Below are positions 13,101 to 23,510 of a DNA stretch of 64,000 nt, in pieces (the first letter of the stretch is position 1; every line of letters starts with the position of its first letter). The position numbers and the translations under genes are program-made. The notes below the pieces were generated by a model, which was not told the DNA's origin, ran no database searches, and saw nothing but the letters and a program-made list of their open reading frames with translations. The DNA comes from Apostichopus japonicus (Eukaryota; Echinodermata; Holothuroidea; Aspidochirotida; Stichopodidae), in contig NC_092562.1 of assembly GCF_037975245.1 (NCBI RefSeq), positions 16,850,021 through 16,914,020 on the forward strand, read 5' to 3'.

Positions 13101-16100
13101 GTAAATTAATATATTACTATTGAGAAGCAATGATTTCTTACCTTTATTCTTGCAATCTAGCTCTTCTATCTTGTATGCTTCAGTATGTGAGTACCACTTG
13201 ACTTTAGAGTCAATTTCTTGTGCACGTGGATCATTGTTCATCAGCAGATGATATCAATTCAAAAGCACATGTTCTACAATGGATAGTTTAGGAAAGCCAA
13301 AAGGGCCAAGAAAGAAACCTAGGGTGAACAACTAGGACTTTCAATAGTGATGGGATTTATTTATGCATGATAAAAAACCCATTCTCAATTTACCCAAAAA
13401 TGTGTTGTTTTGACACATGAGGTTCAAAACTGATGTGATGTGTACAGTATGTATGGAATATCCAGATACATAAAATTTTGAAGTATCATCAATTAATCAC
13501 ATTGTTATAAGGTTGGGTGTTCAAGGAGTCTGAATAAGTTTGTAATCTTAAGTGACAGAGGTGAATTTTGGACCAGACATGCTGTTTGAAGATGCCTTCT
13601 CTTTAAAATTCCGTCCCACCACACCTTGTTTCCGTCCCACCACGAAAATGTTGGACTATCCCCCTGTCTATCCAGGATAAAATATTTATTTTTTCTCCAC
13701 TCAGAGGTGTCAGTTACATACATAGTTGATAGTTTGGAGTGTTTAAAAAAAATTATCATTTTTTTTCCCCCTTGGAAATTAAAAAAATATGTTCAAAAAT
13801 GTGGTGGGACGGAATTGAACACTTTCGTTTTATTTTTTTCTTCATTCAAGAACTACTATTGATACATTTTATAGTGCATAAAGTATCCTCATTAAAGGCC
13901 ATTTATACTGTCAAAAACAGAAAAATTCAACTTTGTTCCCATATGTAATTACCTCATTTTTCTGAAATTCCGTCCCACCACATCAGGAGTGTGCTACCTG
14001 CATTTTGGAATGACCGCATTCCATTGTTATGCGAGTTATCGTAATTTTTTTTTATGATTACAGAACTTTGGTTAGTTGTTCTCATAACCATGGGTGAAAT
14101 GAGCCTAAGTGGCAATGTTCAAATTCCAGGTAAAGTGATGACCATTAATGGCTTTGGCCCTACACTTTTGCCTGAGAACCAAGCTTTTCCCAATAGTCAT
14201 AACCTTTTTCAAGATTGTCAGCAGTCATACATCATGTTCAACCTCATCGCATCTCCTTGTGGATCATTGCTTTTGTAGGTTATTCTACGTAACGCCCCAC
14301 AATACCCGTCAGCCCCACTTTTCAAGGTTTGAAGCCCATTATTTGTTCAGAATTTGAATAATAAATTCACTTCAAAAACATACCCATAATGTTGCACAAA
14401 ATTTCATCTATGGACAACCAATATAGAAAAACCCCCTTCAACCCCTAACAGACCGGTTAATATTGCACAAGTAGAGGGAAGTATGATAAAGAATGTTGGT
14501 CAACCAATTTTCGAAAACTCAGACACAGTTAATTTATTGGTGTAAAAATATTAAAACCTCTTATACCGGCTTCTATAAAACTTCGATATCATAAAAAAAA
14601 AAATATGCTCGAGGGGGTGTATTCCACCCTTCGGCCCCCTTTCATTACGGATGCGGTCCGTCTAGCTTTCGGTCATATATAGTAACAAATTGTGACACGG
14701 TTAGACAGGCGCCTTGCGAGGGATTTGCCAAGGGAGGGGCGAAGTTTGTAGGCAAACTATCTAAGCGTAGCGCCACCATAAGTTGGCGCGAAGCGCAAAA
14801 GAAAATTTTGCCCGAAAATGCTTCCCAGATCGCAGGAAATGGCACTTCCCAGGCCTTGTAAGTTGCATCTAAGCATTTTCTATTTTGACATTTCTAGCGA
14901 TATCATGAAAAAAATACAAGAAATATGCTAAAAAAAAACTATGCCACCAAATATTGGGGGGGATATTAGATACTATATCCCCCCACCTAAAATATTGGGG
15001 GGGGGACATGTCCCCCCCGTCCCCCCCCATGATCGCCGCCCATGCGGGCACTACAGGTCCACTGCAGGTTCACTACCTTACAATATGTGCTACGTATAAT
15101 CCCTGTCAGCACATCACAGAAATGAGACTTGCAGATATTATCCATATTACAGTAATATACTAAAATTACATTCTAGAATTATAATACCACTTTGTGTGTG
15201 TGTTTATATGTGAGTTTACTATACTGTACATGCATGTACAGTACTGTGCTACAGTCTGTTAGTAAGTTAGTGTGGCAGTCTTGAAGGCTCTTAACTTTGT
15301 CTCACATACTGTATTATAACACACTGCAGTATGATTACTGTGTACACAAAACGCTGTTTATGTACACATCTTTGCACAGTTTGTATGTATACTGCAGCAG
15401 ATTTCCCATTTTTCTATAGCATTTTGGAATAAGATACCGGATCAAATCTTCCCTGCTGGTACAGCATGCACACTAAGCATACATACTTCATATTGTATTG
15501 TCAAGTTCTCAAATATGCAGCCTAAACAAGTGGGTGGGAGAAAAGAAACAAGTACTTGAGTTTATACTACCATCATATAAACCTTGAAAATGTACTTGTA
15601 GGATACTGTACTCACAACAGTAGGTAATTGTGTATTATCCTGGTAGCTACAGTAAGGTAAGACTTCCATGATTTAACAATAACAAAAAGCACTTCCCGGC
15701 CCTACTGTACATATAATGACATGTATCTTTTAGAGTCTGTGGATCTTTGGATAAACTACAATACTTTACTTCACACATTGCAGAGAGGGATTAATTCAGT
15801 GTTCAAAGTTTTGTGTCGGTATTTTTTTAAGGTTCTGCTGTTTTGTCTCGTACAAAAATTAATGATATGATTCCTTTTGTGCAAAAAATGGCAAAGTACA
15901 GTACACATCTTTGCACTCGTGTAGTAGCAATTTGCTCATTTTGGGATGCGAGACCAGATAAATTATTTGCTGGTACACCATTGAAAGAATATGTACATAT
16001 ATTATTGATGTAGTACTGTAGATTACTCTTTTAACAAATCTGTATCTAAACTTTATTGTTACTACCATGAATCATTAAAAATGAGGAATTATTCTGAGTT

Positions 16101-19100
16101 TTTAATGTGTCAAATACATTTGATAAGTGTACTTGTACCAGCAGTTTGATTCTATTTGACAATTCCCAACCTCTATTATAAACAGTGTCAGTGTACTACA
16201 TATAGCCTAATGTCATATCCACTCTACTGCTCATCTTTGAAGCCGCCAAAAAGGAGGTTTTCATGTGAAGCAATCAACAGACAAATTAAAACTCTCCTAT
16301 TGGAAATGACATCTGTTTCCCTTTGCTCTGTTACATACGTATGTACAGTTAGTGATGATGATGATGATATTTTAATCATTTACTGTGCTAGGCCATGAAA
16401 TATTATTTTCATCAAGTCTATTTTCTGCTTTCCTTGTTTAGGCTTGATAATATCTTCTTTCAGAGGAAGTGCAGTTACAACTGCAAGTAAAGTCTGGAAA
16501 TCTGTAATTTCCCTTCGGTTCATTAAAATACCCAGAGCTGTAGTAACAAGTTAACAACATACTGTATCATAGAGTCCTGTACTGCAGTGCTACTGTACGT
16601 AGAAATACGTGGGTGGTGTGCGACCTACTGTGGACTATCAAAATAAAAACGGTTGCATAGACTTTCATGTTTGGTGACCTTGTTGGTTGTTACGTACAGG
16701 AAGTACTATCTATCCCTACAACACAATAAACAGTACAGCAGTACCATTACTGTGCAATTTATAAATCACAGCTTTTACTATACAGTAGGTATTAAAACAA
16801 AGTATTGTACTGTACTACTGTGCACTCCATGCAGGGCCCACTGATGTTATTTACAGTCCTGTTCTTTTATTTTTCTGTGACAAGACAGTTGCAAACTGCT
16901 AAAGTAATTGCATAAATGCAATTACCACCATGAGACTGCAACATTGAATACTGTACATACAGTATGAACAGATCCGTACAGTTCATATCCAATACAAACA
17001 TTATGTGCAGTGAACTACTGTATGACTACGATACTACAGTACATAGATACTGTCATACCGTCCTTTACCTGCACACACATGCAACTCTATATTATCCTAT
17101 ACTGTATGTAGTACATAAAGCAAATAAAGTATGTATAGTATATACTGTATCCTTACAGTTCATATCCAATACATACATTATGCGCAGTGAACTATGACTA
17201 CGATACTAGAGTACATAGATACTGACATACCGTCCTTTACCTGCGCACACATGCAACTCTATATTATCCTATACTGTATGTAGTACATACAGCAAATAAA
17301 GTATGTATAGTATATACTGTATCCTTACAGTTCATATCCAATACATACATTATGTGCAGTGAACTATGACTACGATACTACTGTACTACTGTACATAGAT
17401 ACTGACATACCGTCCTTTACCTGCACACACCTGCAACTCTTTATTATCCTGTATGTAGTACCATGGTGGTAGTACATACAGTATATACATCCGTAGAGTT
17501 CATATCCAATACACTTTATGTGTAGTGAATTATGACGATGATACTACCACATATATACTGACATACCGTCCTTTACCTGCACACATATGAAACTCTATAT
17601 TAGTCTGTATGTACAGTAGTATATACTTACATATCTGTATGTATACAAAAATCTGGACTGTTAGGTCCCAAAGTTTTGTTAATTTGGAAGTTCAGGTCAG
17701 TGGGTAACATACACGTATGTGTTGGGCAATGTGTGTATGTGTTGGGCAATGTGCAGTACAGTATGTGTAAGGCAATGTGTGCAGGAAGACATAAATGAGA
17801 AGGATGTGGTGAATACTGTACGATAATGAAATATGACAAAACACACACAACACTGGTCTCAAGATGCGGAAGGCTTTATAGCGCTTGATCGATTTACTCA
17901 TTGCTACTGGTGGAGTTATTAGTGGAGACACAAACCAAGCCACCATCTGTCAGGTTTGGGGATTGAAAACATCAAACAGCTGAACATTCCAGATGGGGTT
18001 TACATCTAGGGAATCATCCTGTTCATAATATGTGAAATTCAGTGACTACAGTATGTAACTAAATAGTTGCCCTGTGCCTCTGTATGAAACGGAAGTTCCT
18101 ATTGTACATGTTCCTGTACAGTAGTAAGTACTGTCAAATTTGGAAGCTATCATTGTTTCTATAATAAAAAAAAAATTGTTGGATAGTCAGACTGCTGATG
18201 TAGATATTCCATACCAATACTGTACATTTTTTTGTTGAACATGTGATGTATTCTTTGCATGATCATTCTAATACACATAGGTACCGTTGGACATTGGGAA
18301 TGAACAACCAGGCTGACAACATTCTCAGGTCCTAATTTTGAAAATGAAAGGGTGGTGGGTGGGGGTCCCGTGGGGGGGTCAAGATCTTCCTTTCTGTCTG
18401 GGAGGATATAAAGCAGACCAAGGGCATGTCAACATTGGAAAACGAACCAGTGGTGGATCAACATTGAAAAAAAGAGGGTTACGCCAGAGTGAAACAGTCA
18501 TGGTGATTGCTTACGAATCAAATATATAATGATAAATAGTATACATGTAGTATAGCCTTTGGACTTGCGCTGCAAAAGTGATGAGGTCAAGTAACCGCCA
18601 GAGTTCTCCGGTCATGTGATCCTCCCAGACATTCAAACTACATCTTGATTGCCCTTGTTAAAAGGGGGGGGCCCGGGGGAGGGGAATCCAACATAAATAT
18701 TATACTTAACAATGAAATACAAGCATAAACTGTTGTTATTACTAATATCCAGAATCATTCTCTCTTTTTTATGTTGTCTTTACTAAGCAAGGCATAAAAA
18801 CACTCAAATCGTGAACTAAAGGAAGTTTGGCACTATTTAAAGTAAATCTTGGCCCCTGTTACTGAAATATTATTCTAAAACTGGAACATGAAAAGAGGTC
18901 TAAACAGGAAACAGCAATCAACAAATCAGGAATCAGCAAACACGTCGCAATCAAGAACATGGGCGTGTTCCTAAGCATTGATTATATTGTGTTGTGTGTG
19001 TACATAAAGTACCTCATTGTTAAAGCAGAATGTTAAAGGCATTGAAGACTCGCCCCAAACCGGGTGCTGCGCTCTGAAAAAGTTAACTTTCTGTTGCTTG

Positions 19101-22100
19101 CAAGTGAAGTTTTCTTCTTGTCGCTACAAAATGCAGACAATGAAACGTGATACCTTGTTATCTTTTATCTAGACCTCGCTGAGCATGCACACTGTGCTGT
19201 GGGTATTGACAGTAGCTGTATGTAATTGACTGTACACTAGAGTCTAATTACCGACGGTAGCAAGCTGAGTGTGTATTTTCTGTGATCGATGGTGGTGTCT
19301 AACACTTCTGTTACACCTCATTCGAAACTAGTATCAGATTACCGGTATTAGACGTTTCTTTGTACGCGAGTCTTCACACCCTTTAGTGTTAAGCATGCTA
19401 TTGTAGCGATTTCTCATTAAGAACATCTGTTTGTACATAAGTGGGCAGTCAGGTGCATACAGTGGGCCTGGTACCGAGGAGTACAGTAGTACTACAATTC
19501 TCCATTTAAATACACCATACTGTGCAATCTAGCTTGATCAATGGTCAGTATCAAACTATCCCTTCAACATGGGCATGTGGCTTTCTCTTCTGAAAACAAA
19601 CTCATTGGTGCAAATAATGGAAAGAAGTTGGGGCTGACCAATGAACATGTTCTCGCGCCAGTCATGTTTGCTAACTCCATTTCATTTTACTTTCAGACAA
19701 ACTACAGTACGGGCTAATGTGGTCAAATTCTTCAGTTGCCAGGTCACTTGAGAGCACTTTGCAAATAGGCAAAGGCAACTATACTACACACAGTATGCGG
19801 CACAGATTCACAGATTGTCATGCTACTCTGGTGGCCGGGGTACAGCACCATATTACTGTAGTACATGTATGTATTTTAGATCCTCCTGCAAGCAGGAACT
19901 CCCAAAGAAGCCATCATTTGCTTATCAAAGCCGCAAGCTGACCGAAATCAGTCTCTTAGATTCATATTAAACATCACTGATCAATTATGAATTGTCAACT
20001 GTCAACAACTCTGTAACTGGACGATATACAGTACATTATTCTTGGAGTGACTTGAACTCAGGACCTTATGACTGAAATGCACCGGCATTAACCACTGAGC
20101 TGACACTCCTAACACTCCACATACACAATGTTACACTCAACATTGCTACAACATCGAGCTACAGTATTACATCTCAGAACAATCCAGCACTAAATTGATA
20201 GAAATGCAGTAAATGTCACTCCACTTGTTGATCATGATCTGATTAGGGCGAGCTATTGATATTGATCATTCCTTGACTCGAATGCAGATCACCTGATCGA
20301 ATCTTGAGCATGCTTGCATTAAGTCCACATGTGGTACTGTATAATTGGTAGTATTGCGCCAATAATTGTTTGTGACATCTGTATTGGCCAATATTTGCAA
20401 TATCGACGACATATCGGTATCAGTCAAATGTAGCCTCATTGCCGATAAATGATAAAATGCAGTTTGTTAAAACATCAATGGCTGAAGAAAGATAGTATTT
20501 TGAGAATCAAGTTTGCATATCACAATTAGTGTTAGTATAGCCAGCTAATGGCAGGATATAATTTTTTTAAAGAAATTAATAAATGGAAGAAAATATTTTG
20601 TTTTGGTTCTGGTAAACACATGGGGTAGTAAAAGTTCTTAGCCAGGATATGCTAATGTCTTTTTTCCATATGAAATCAGTTGTATTTATCGCAGGATGTC
20701 ATCTTTTAACATGTTTGCTAAGAAATTTGTGGCTCCATTTGGCGAAAGTTTATATAAGACTTGCAGCCTAAAGTGTCTGAATGTAGTTGGTCAAACAGAG
20801 TAACGAATCATACAACAGAAGTAACAGGAAGCATAGGCTTACTGTATGTCCCCCCCCCCACCCCACCTACCCCCAAAAAATGCTAGCACACAGTTGTATG
20901 CATGTACACACCTTGGTGGTGAATGTGATCGTTCAATTTAAAAGAGCTTAGTGTTATAGAATACACACATATTTATTTTTACTAATTTACCAACAGGATT
21001 CCACAAATGAGAGTTATACAAACTGTGGTTACTGTTTGTGAATTGTGCAAACGATAATTAACTTAAGAAAGATGATCATTATATTGATACTTTATATCGG
21101 AATATCGGATATCGGCCAAAACTGATACCAGGAAAACACTTTTATATCATATCCTGTCCTGTAAGAGGATGTACTGAACTGACATTGGAAAGAAAAGAAA
21201 ACGAAAATGATAATTGTTTATTAAAGGTCTTCATGTTGTTTTGTTAAAGAGATGGTTTCGCTGCAATTGCTCCTTCGTCAGTTATATATAATGCTACTCA
21301 CCTTTCACTTCAAAGCATCAATACCTCGGCTGATAATTTATCACTGTTTTCATGGCCTGGCTCAATGAACAAAATGTACAGCATTGGCAGCATGTTGTCA
21401 TAACATTTGCTGCCATCAAGTTCTGTACAGTATGCCTTCTAAATATTTTACTACCAAACATGTTGCAAACACTTTAAAAAAAAAAGCCGAAGCAATTGAG
21501 TTCCCTACTACTGTACTAAGTACTGTAAGGTCACTGCCATTCTTTACAGTTAAGTTTTTCAGAGTTCCTTGTACAAATTTTAATTTCAGCTTTGTCATTT
21601 ATCAGCCAACATGTATGCAATATCAGAATGTACTGCAGAAAGAAGAAATATATTATGATGAATAAAACTCACTTTGAAATCTACTTAGTTTAGTCAAACT
21701 TTCTTTTCAGCATGGCTGAATTCTACTTAACGTATTGTAATGCTATTAATGAATTAACTCTTAACTGCAATGTGGTCAGGACTCTAATATTACTAGTGTG
21801 TCAGTATTTAATTTTAATCACAAACAGAGATTGGCTTGTAGAAAAATGAAATCTGAATACAAACTTGATGATTGAATCTTACCATATTTGACATTATTCC
21901 ACATTGACATAAATTTCAACTTGACTTTTTCTGCCTGCTCGTGCCAGTCATCGTCTTCGTCGATATCACTTCTTCTGGAATCAATAGTTTGTGATTTATT
22001 ATATGATGGTCTTCTCTGAATTAGCTTCATTTCTTTAGCCCTATCACTGGAACTACTTCGAATTCTTCGCCTTGTACTTTTACCGATTGTTCTAGACGAT

Positions 22101-23017
22101 CTTTCAACTACTAGACTAGTGCTTTGTCCATCATTTTTATTAGTTAAATTTTGTCTTTGGGTGTCAGGTGATTCTTCACCAGGGAGCAAGAGTGGTAGAT
22201 CTTTCTTAACAGTTGCTTCTCGTGGTTGAAAACTTGCATACTGTGGATATAACCCTAATTCTGGTACTGTCTGTGAGTGGTGGAATATAGGCTGCACATC
22301 ACTAGTATAGGCCACTTGAGTTTTATTCCGGGGAGGCGAAAACCCACTAGGAAGAATATGTAAGTTACGATTTTTTATCTTTGGTTCTGATTTCTGTGGA
22401 ACTTTCCGATTGGTTAAACTTGACGATGAAGTTGATGACAATGATAAGGGTGAAACAATCCTCGGTTGAGAGGTAAGCCTCTGCCCTGTAGTAGTCTGAA
22501 CATTTGCTTTGCTTGAATCAGCTAGAATTTGATCCTGTAACTGAAGTTGACTGGGATTTAACAGCAGTTCGTTGTCCTCGGTGACACTAGGCCGAACGTC
22601 GGTATTACCTTGGCCAAGATGGACTGTGCTTAGTCTGGAAGGAAAATTTGCACTTTGCCCATCAGTATCTGTTCTCCTTAAAATATCACTCGATTGTGAC
22701 GAATTGCTGTCACTTCTACTTGTAGATTCAGTACTAACTTTACCAACGTTACTGTTACTACTTGCAGTTGCACTTGCCCACACTGTAGTTGCTGGCCTAG
22801 TGTTAACCGCATTCACGTTAGTTCTATAGCTTGAAACGTTAGCATTACTACTACTAGGCCTATTGGTACTACTACTACTACTAGTGCTCTGTCTACTCCG
22901 TGTATCTCCAACTGTATCGGGTTTTCTCGAGGTTGAAGAATCCACGTCTATTAAATCCGCAAATGTACGTTTAGTTGCTTTCCACACTTCCGCCATAGGA
23001 GAATTGAGGAATGCCAT
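396..23017 (-). CDS. ATG4C/D-like autophagy cysteine protease, 5' part (6 exons, 3' end off window)
   Basis: ATG4 enzymes are cytosolic C54-family proteases that trim Atg8/LC3/GABARAP precursors and delipidate Atg8-PE in autophagy. Six minus-strand exons join with GT-AG introns and matching phases: 23017-21883, 10901-10818, 4666-4445, 3840-3654, 2515-2439 and 1149-396 (2459 nt, 819 codons). Residues ~370-398 match the WNNVKYGW..KTKT segment typical of ATG4[14 protein letters not shown] (455-466) holds the expected catalytic Cys (C460). RAGDWFGP and [14 protein letters not shown] (~559-574) follow family order. The Asp/His pair (DPH box) must lie in exons beyond position 1. I chose the ATG at 23017 (A at -3, G at +4) over an in-frame ATG 21 nt later with a weaker context. 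Human ATG4C/D are about 460-475 aa; here residues 1-~375 are a Ser/Thr/Asn-rich extension and ~577-819 an acidic insertion. No DEVD caspase site is seen at the usual place. The C versus D assignment is open. Confidence 0.9.
1150..2438 (-). other. ATG4 intron 5
   Basis: Apart from the open frame at 1335-1633, I see AT-rich unique sequence and no repeat or RNA gene. Confidence 0.8.
1335..1633 (-). other. Open frame with acceptor and polyA signal inside ATG4 intron 5
   Basis: Minus-strand sequence from a TTATTTGCAG acceptor-like site stays open for ~96 codons, then TAA overlapping AATAAATAAAG. I do not recognise the peptide (it contains [20 protein letters not shown]). Spliced from exon 5 (phase 1) it would stop after five codons, so it does not extend ATG4 in the open frame. 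It could be an alternative last exon with an intronic polyA site, an exon of an unseen gene, or chance. Confidence 0.2.
2439..2515 (-). CDS. ATG4C/D-like exon 5
   Basis: 77 nt, phase 2 in and phase 1 out; acceptor AAATTTTCAG, donor GTATTAG. It encodes [20 protein letters not shown] then VSQDCT, matching the family strand (I/V)YV(A/S)QDCTVY. The junction with exon 6 restores the Val-Tyr of CTVY. Confidence 0.9.
2516..3653 (-). other. ATG4 intron 4
   Basis: It holds one minisatellite (2981-3112) and otherwise unique sequence. Between 3180 and 3620 are loosely repeated phrases of the type TATGGTGAGGTCACC / AGTAACACCTGA, possibly a decayed tandem repeat. Confidence 0.75.
2981..3112. repeat. Minisatellite, ~19-21 bp unit
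   Basis: Six to seven diverged copies of TAGGTTACCTCACAGATG, with a variant TAGGTTAACTCCCAGATG alternating with it. It lies within ATG4 intron 4. Confidence 0.75.
3654..3840 (-). CDS. ATG4C/D-like exon 4
   Basis: 187 nt, entering in phase 1 and leaving in phase 2; acceptor TTCTACATAG, donor GTAAGTATG. It encodes (D)[19 protein letters not shown] and [18 protein letters not shown], the conserved block around the GDWYGP motif. The linker between LGRDW and HR is only about a dozen residues, shorter than in human ATG4C. Confidence 0.92.
4445..4666 (-). CDS. ATG4C/D-like exon 3 (catalytic cysteine)
   Basis: 222 nt, phase 1 to 1, acceptor TCTTTTTCAG and donor GTATGG. It encodes [16 protein letters not shown], then [19 protein letters not shown], and ends in LHFLGR. 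The second Cys of DCGWGC aligns with the nucleophile of ATG4B (C74) and is about residue C460 of this protein. All key residues of the segment are intact. Confidence 0.93.
4667..10817 (-). other. ATG4 intron 2
   Basis: 6.15 kb with no exon or recognisable element except a 32-bp minisatellite at 5574-5701. From about 5.3 kb onward it is densely sprinkled with TACAGTA/TACTGTA words, often back to back as CTGTACAGTA. Confidence 0.75.
5574..5701. repeat. Four tandem copies of a 32-bp unit
   Basis: Unit ACCAGGTTTCCAAAAGATGA plus 12 more bases, starting at 5574, 5606, 5638 and 5670 (exactly 32-bp steps). The last copy is the most diverged. Confidence 0.9.
10818..10901 (-). CDS. ATG4C/D-like exon 2
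   Basis: 84 nt, phase 1 at both ends, with an acceptor TTTTTCGCAG and a GTAAGAG donor. It encodes [20 protein letters not shown] then KCYHHRPE, lining up with the human ATG4C strand WVLKTKT..LLGKCY. It is too short to stand out as an ORF and was found from the phase and motif left open by exon 1. Confidence 0.9.
11676..12071 (+). repeat. Left cluster of the 15-bp motif GTGGTGGGACGGAAT
   Basis: Plus-strand copies at 11676-11690, 11844-11858, 12042-12056 and 12057-12071; the last two are head to tail with no gap. They sit in the left subterminal region of the inner transposon. Multi-copy subterminal motifs often bind transposase; that role is inferred. Confidence 0.85.
13608..13981. repeat. 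Right cluster of the same 15-bp motif
   Basis: Minus-strand copies at 13608-13622, 13630-13643 (one base short) and 13967-13981, and one plus-strand copy at 13801-13815. Most point inward, mirroring the left cluster. Confidence 0.85.
16975..17640. repeat. Four tandem copies of a ~170-bp repeat
   Basis: Copies begin with CAGTTCATATCCAATACA at 16979, 17156, 17328 and 17496 (steps of 177, 172 and 168). Each holds CATACCGTCCTTTACCTGC and several TACTGTA words. It lies within ATG4 intron 1. Confidence 0.88.
20043..20109 (-). repeat. tRNA-like segment with Pol III A/B box resemblance
   Basis: On the minus strand TCAGCTCAGTGGTTA resembles an A box and GAGTTCAAGTC a B box. GGAGTGT at one end can pair with CACTCC at the other. 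The T-arm is too short and the anticodon stem does not pair, so this is not a functional tRNA. A tRNA-derived SINE head or a tRNA pseudogene is likely. Confidence 0.4.
21883..23017 (-). CDS. ATG4C/D-like exon 1 (start codon, long N-terminal extension)
   Basis: 378 codons plus one base, ending in a GTAAG donor. Almost the whole exon is low-complexity Ser/Thr/Asn/Arg-rich sequence, predicted disordered. Only the last ~15 residues ([17 protein letters not shown]) are conserved ATG4C/D sequence. An F-A-D-L-I stretch followed by D-V-D near the N-terminus resembles an Atg8-binding LIR core; this is inference only. An acidic run (DIDEDDDW) precedes the conserved part. Confidence 0.88.
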
Positions 23018-23510
23018 TATTATTGCAATTTTAAATATTTTTTTACCGTTCTTCCATTGCAAAAAGTTTCAGGTCGTGTCACGTCAGCTGATATTTTGTC
23101 ACGGGTTTCGTCATTGAATCGGTGTATTGTTTGAGGAGTTTCTAACACTGCAATTGTGGTGAGCAATCTGAAAGGCTGAAGCTTATTTGTTTTGCTGCAA
23201 GAAGGAAGTACATAAATCTCACACAAAACCGTAACTGATTATCTGCAGTGAACTAGCGATTCTTTAGCTTTTAGAATACAACTGAAAGAGTGTTTACAAT
23301 ACGGATTTTGATAATAGTACAGAAGGATAACATGGCAGTAGCAACTGTATTTTGTTCGACCTACTGTAGCCAATCGGAAGCTAGCAGCCATTAGTACCGT
23401 AGCAGAATATAGCATCACCCACTAAAAGCAGACAATAACGAAAATGACGCTATAACACACCAAAGGTTCACAAAAAAAAAGCGGCCACACGTTATGCGTC
23501 CACTATCGGA
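23018..23510. other. 5' flank of ATG4
   Basis: It should hold the 5' UTR and promoter. I see no clear TATA box or CpG cluster. The only notable item is the small upstream ORF at 23043-23057. Confidence 0.5.
23043..23057 (-). promoter_or_regulatory. Tiny upstream ORF before the ATG4 start
   Basis: Reading ATG GAA GAA CGG TAA (M-E-E-R-stop), its stop lies 25 nt before the chosen ATG at 23017. If the transcript begins upstream of it, it could reduce or regulate initiation. The transcription start is not known from sequence, so a role is inference. Confidence 0.35.

Larger units (their letters stand above)
11650..14160. mobile_element. Inner 2.5-kb DNA transposon with 4-bp TACA duplication
   Basis: The inverted ends are GGGCCAAAGCCA (left) and TGGCTTTGGCCC (right). 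TACA is duplicated at 11646-11649 and 14161-14164. Removing the element plus one TACA gives CAGATGTACACTTTTGGCC, exactly the uninterrupted sequence of the related element near 54.0-54.05 kb (opposite strand), which proves the boundaries. Eight copies of GTGGTGGGACGGAAT lie near its two ends. A 4-bp duplication fits superfamilies such as Chapaev/CMC or Sola; the assignment is inference. No long ORF remains, so it is non-autonomous or decayed. Confidence 0.85.
11467..15044. mobile_element. hAT-like non-autonomous element (outer), interrupted by a second transposon
   Basis: Ends are CAGGGGCGGCGAT on the left and ATCGCCGCCCATG on the right, forming short inverted repeats. Flanks are CGTGCACT (11459-11466) and CGGGCACT (15045-15052), an 8-bp target duplication with one mismatch, typical of hAT. 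Subterminal parts contain G/C homopolymers and the phrase ATCTAAGCG(G/T)AGCGCCACC, shared with copies near 52.5-54.2 kb. No transposase ORF is seen. Its own sequence is about 1.06 kb; the rest is the inserted element at 11650-14160. Confidence 0.8.
10902..21882 (-). other. ATG4 intron 1 (11.0 kb)
   Basis: It contains the nested transposon pair at 11467-15044, a ~172-bp tandem array (16975-17640) and a tRNA-like segment (20043-20109). The remainder (15053-16970, 17650-20040, 20110-21880) is AT-rich unique sequence with no coding signal. TACAGTA/TACTGTA words are frequent to about 20 kb. At 20370-20430 and 21080-21140 are ATATCGGTATC / TATCGGATATCGGCC phrases that may be ends of another decayed element. 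Confidence 0.75.

Noticed and set aside
14645-14845. Recurring short ORFs (PFPAIWEA..., SLRLD...) at 14.7, 52.6 and 54.0 kb
   Set aside because: They recur because the non-coding transposon arms recur; frames are short and broken between copies.
16975-17640. CRISPR-like array
   Set aside because: Whole units of ~170 bp are repeated with no unique spacers; this is a eukaryotic tandem repeat. The same reasoning applies to the 42-bp and 32-bp arrays.
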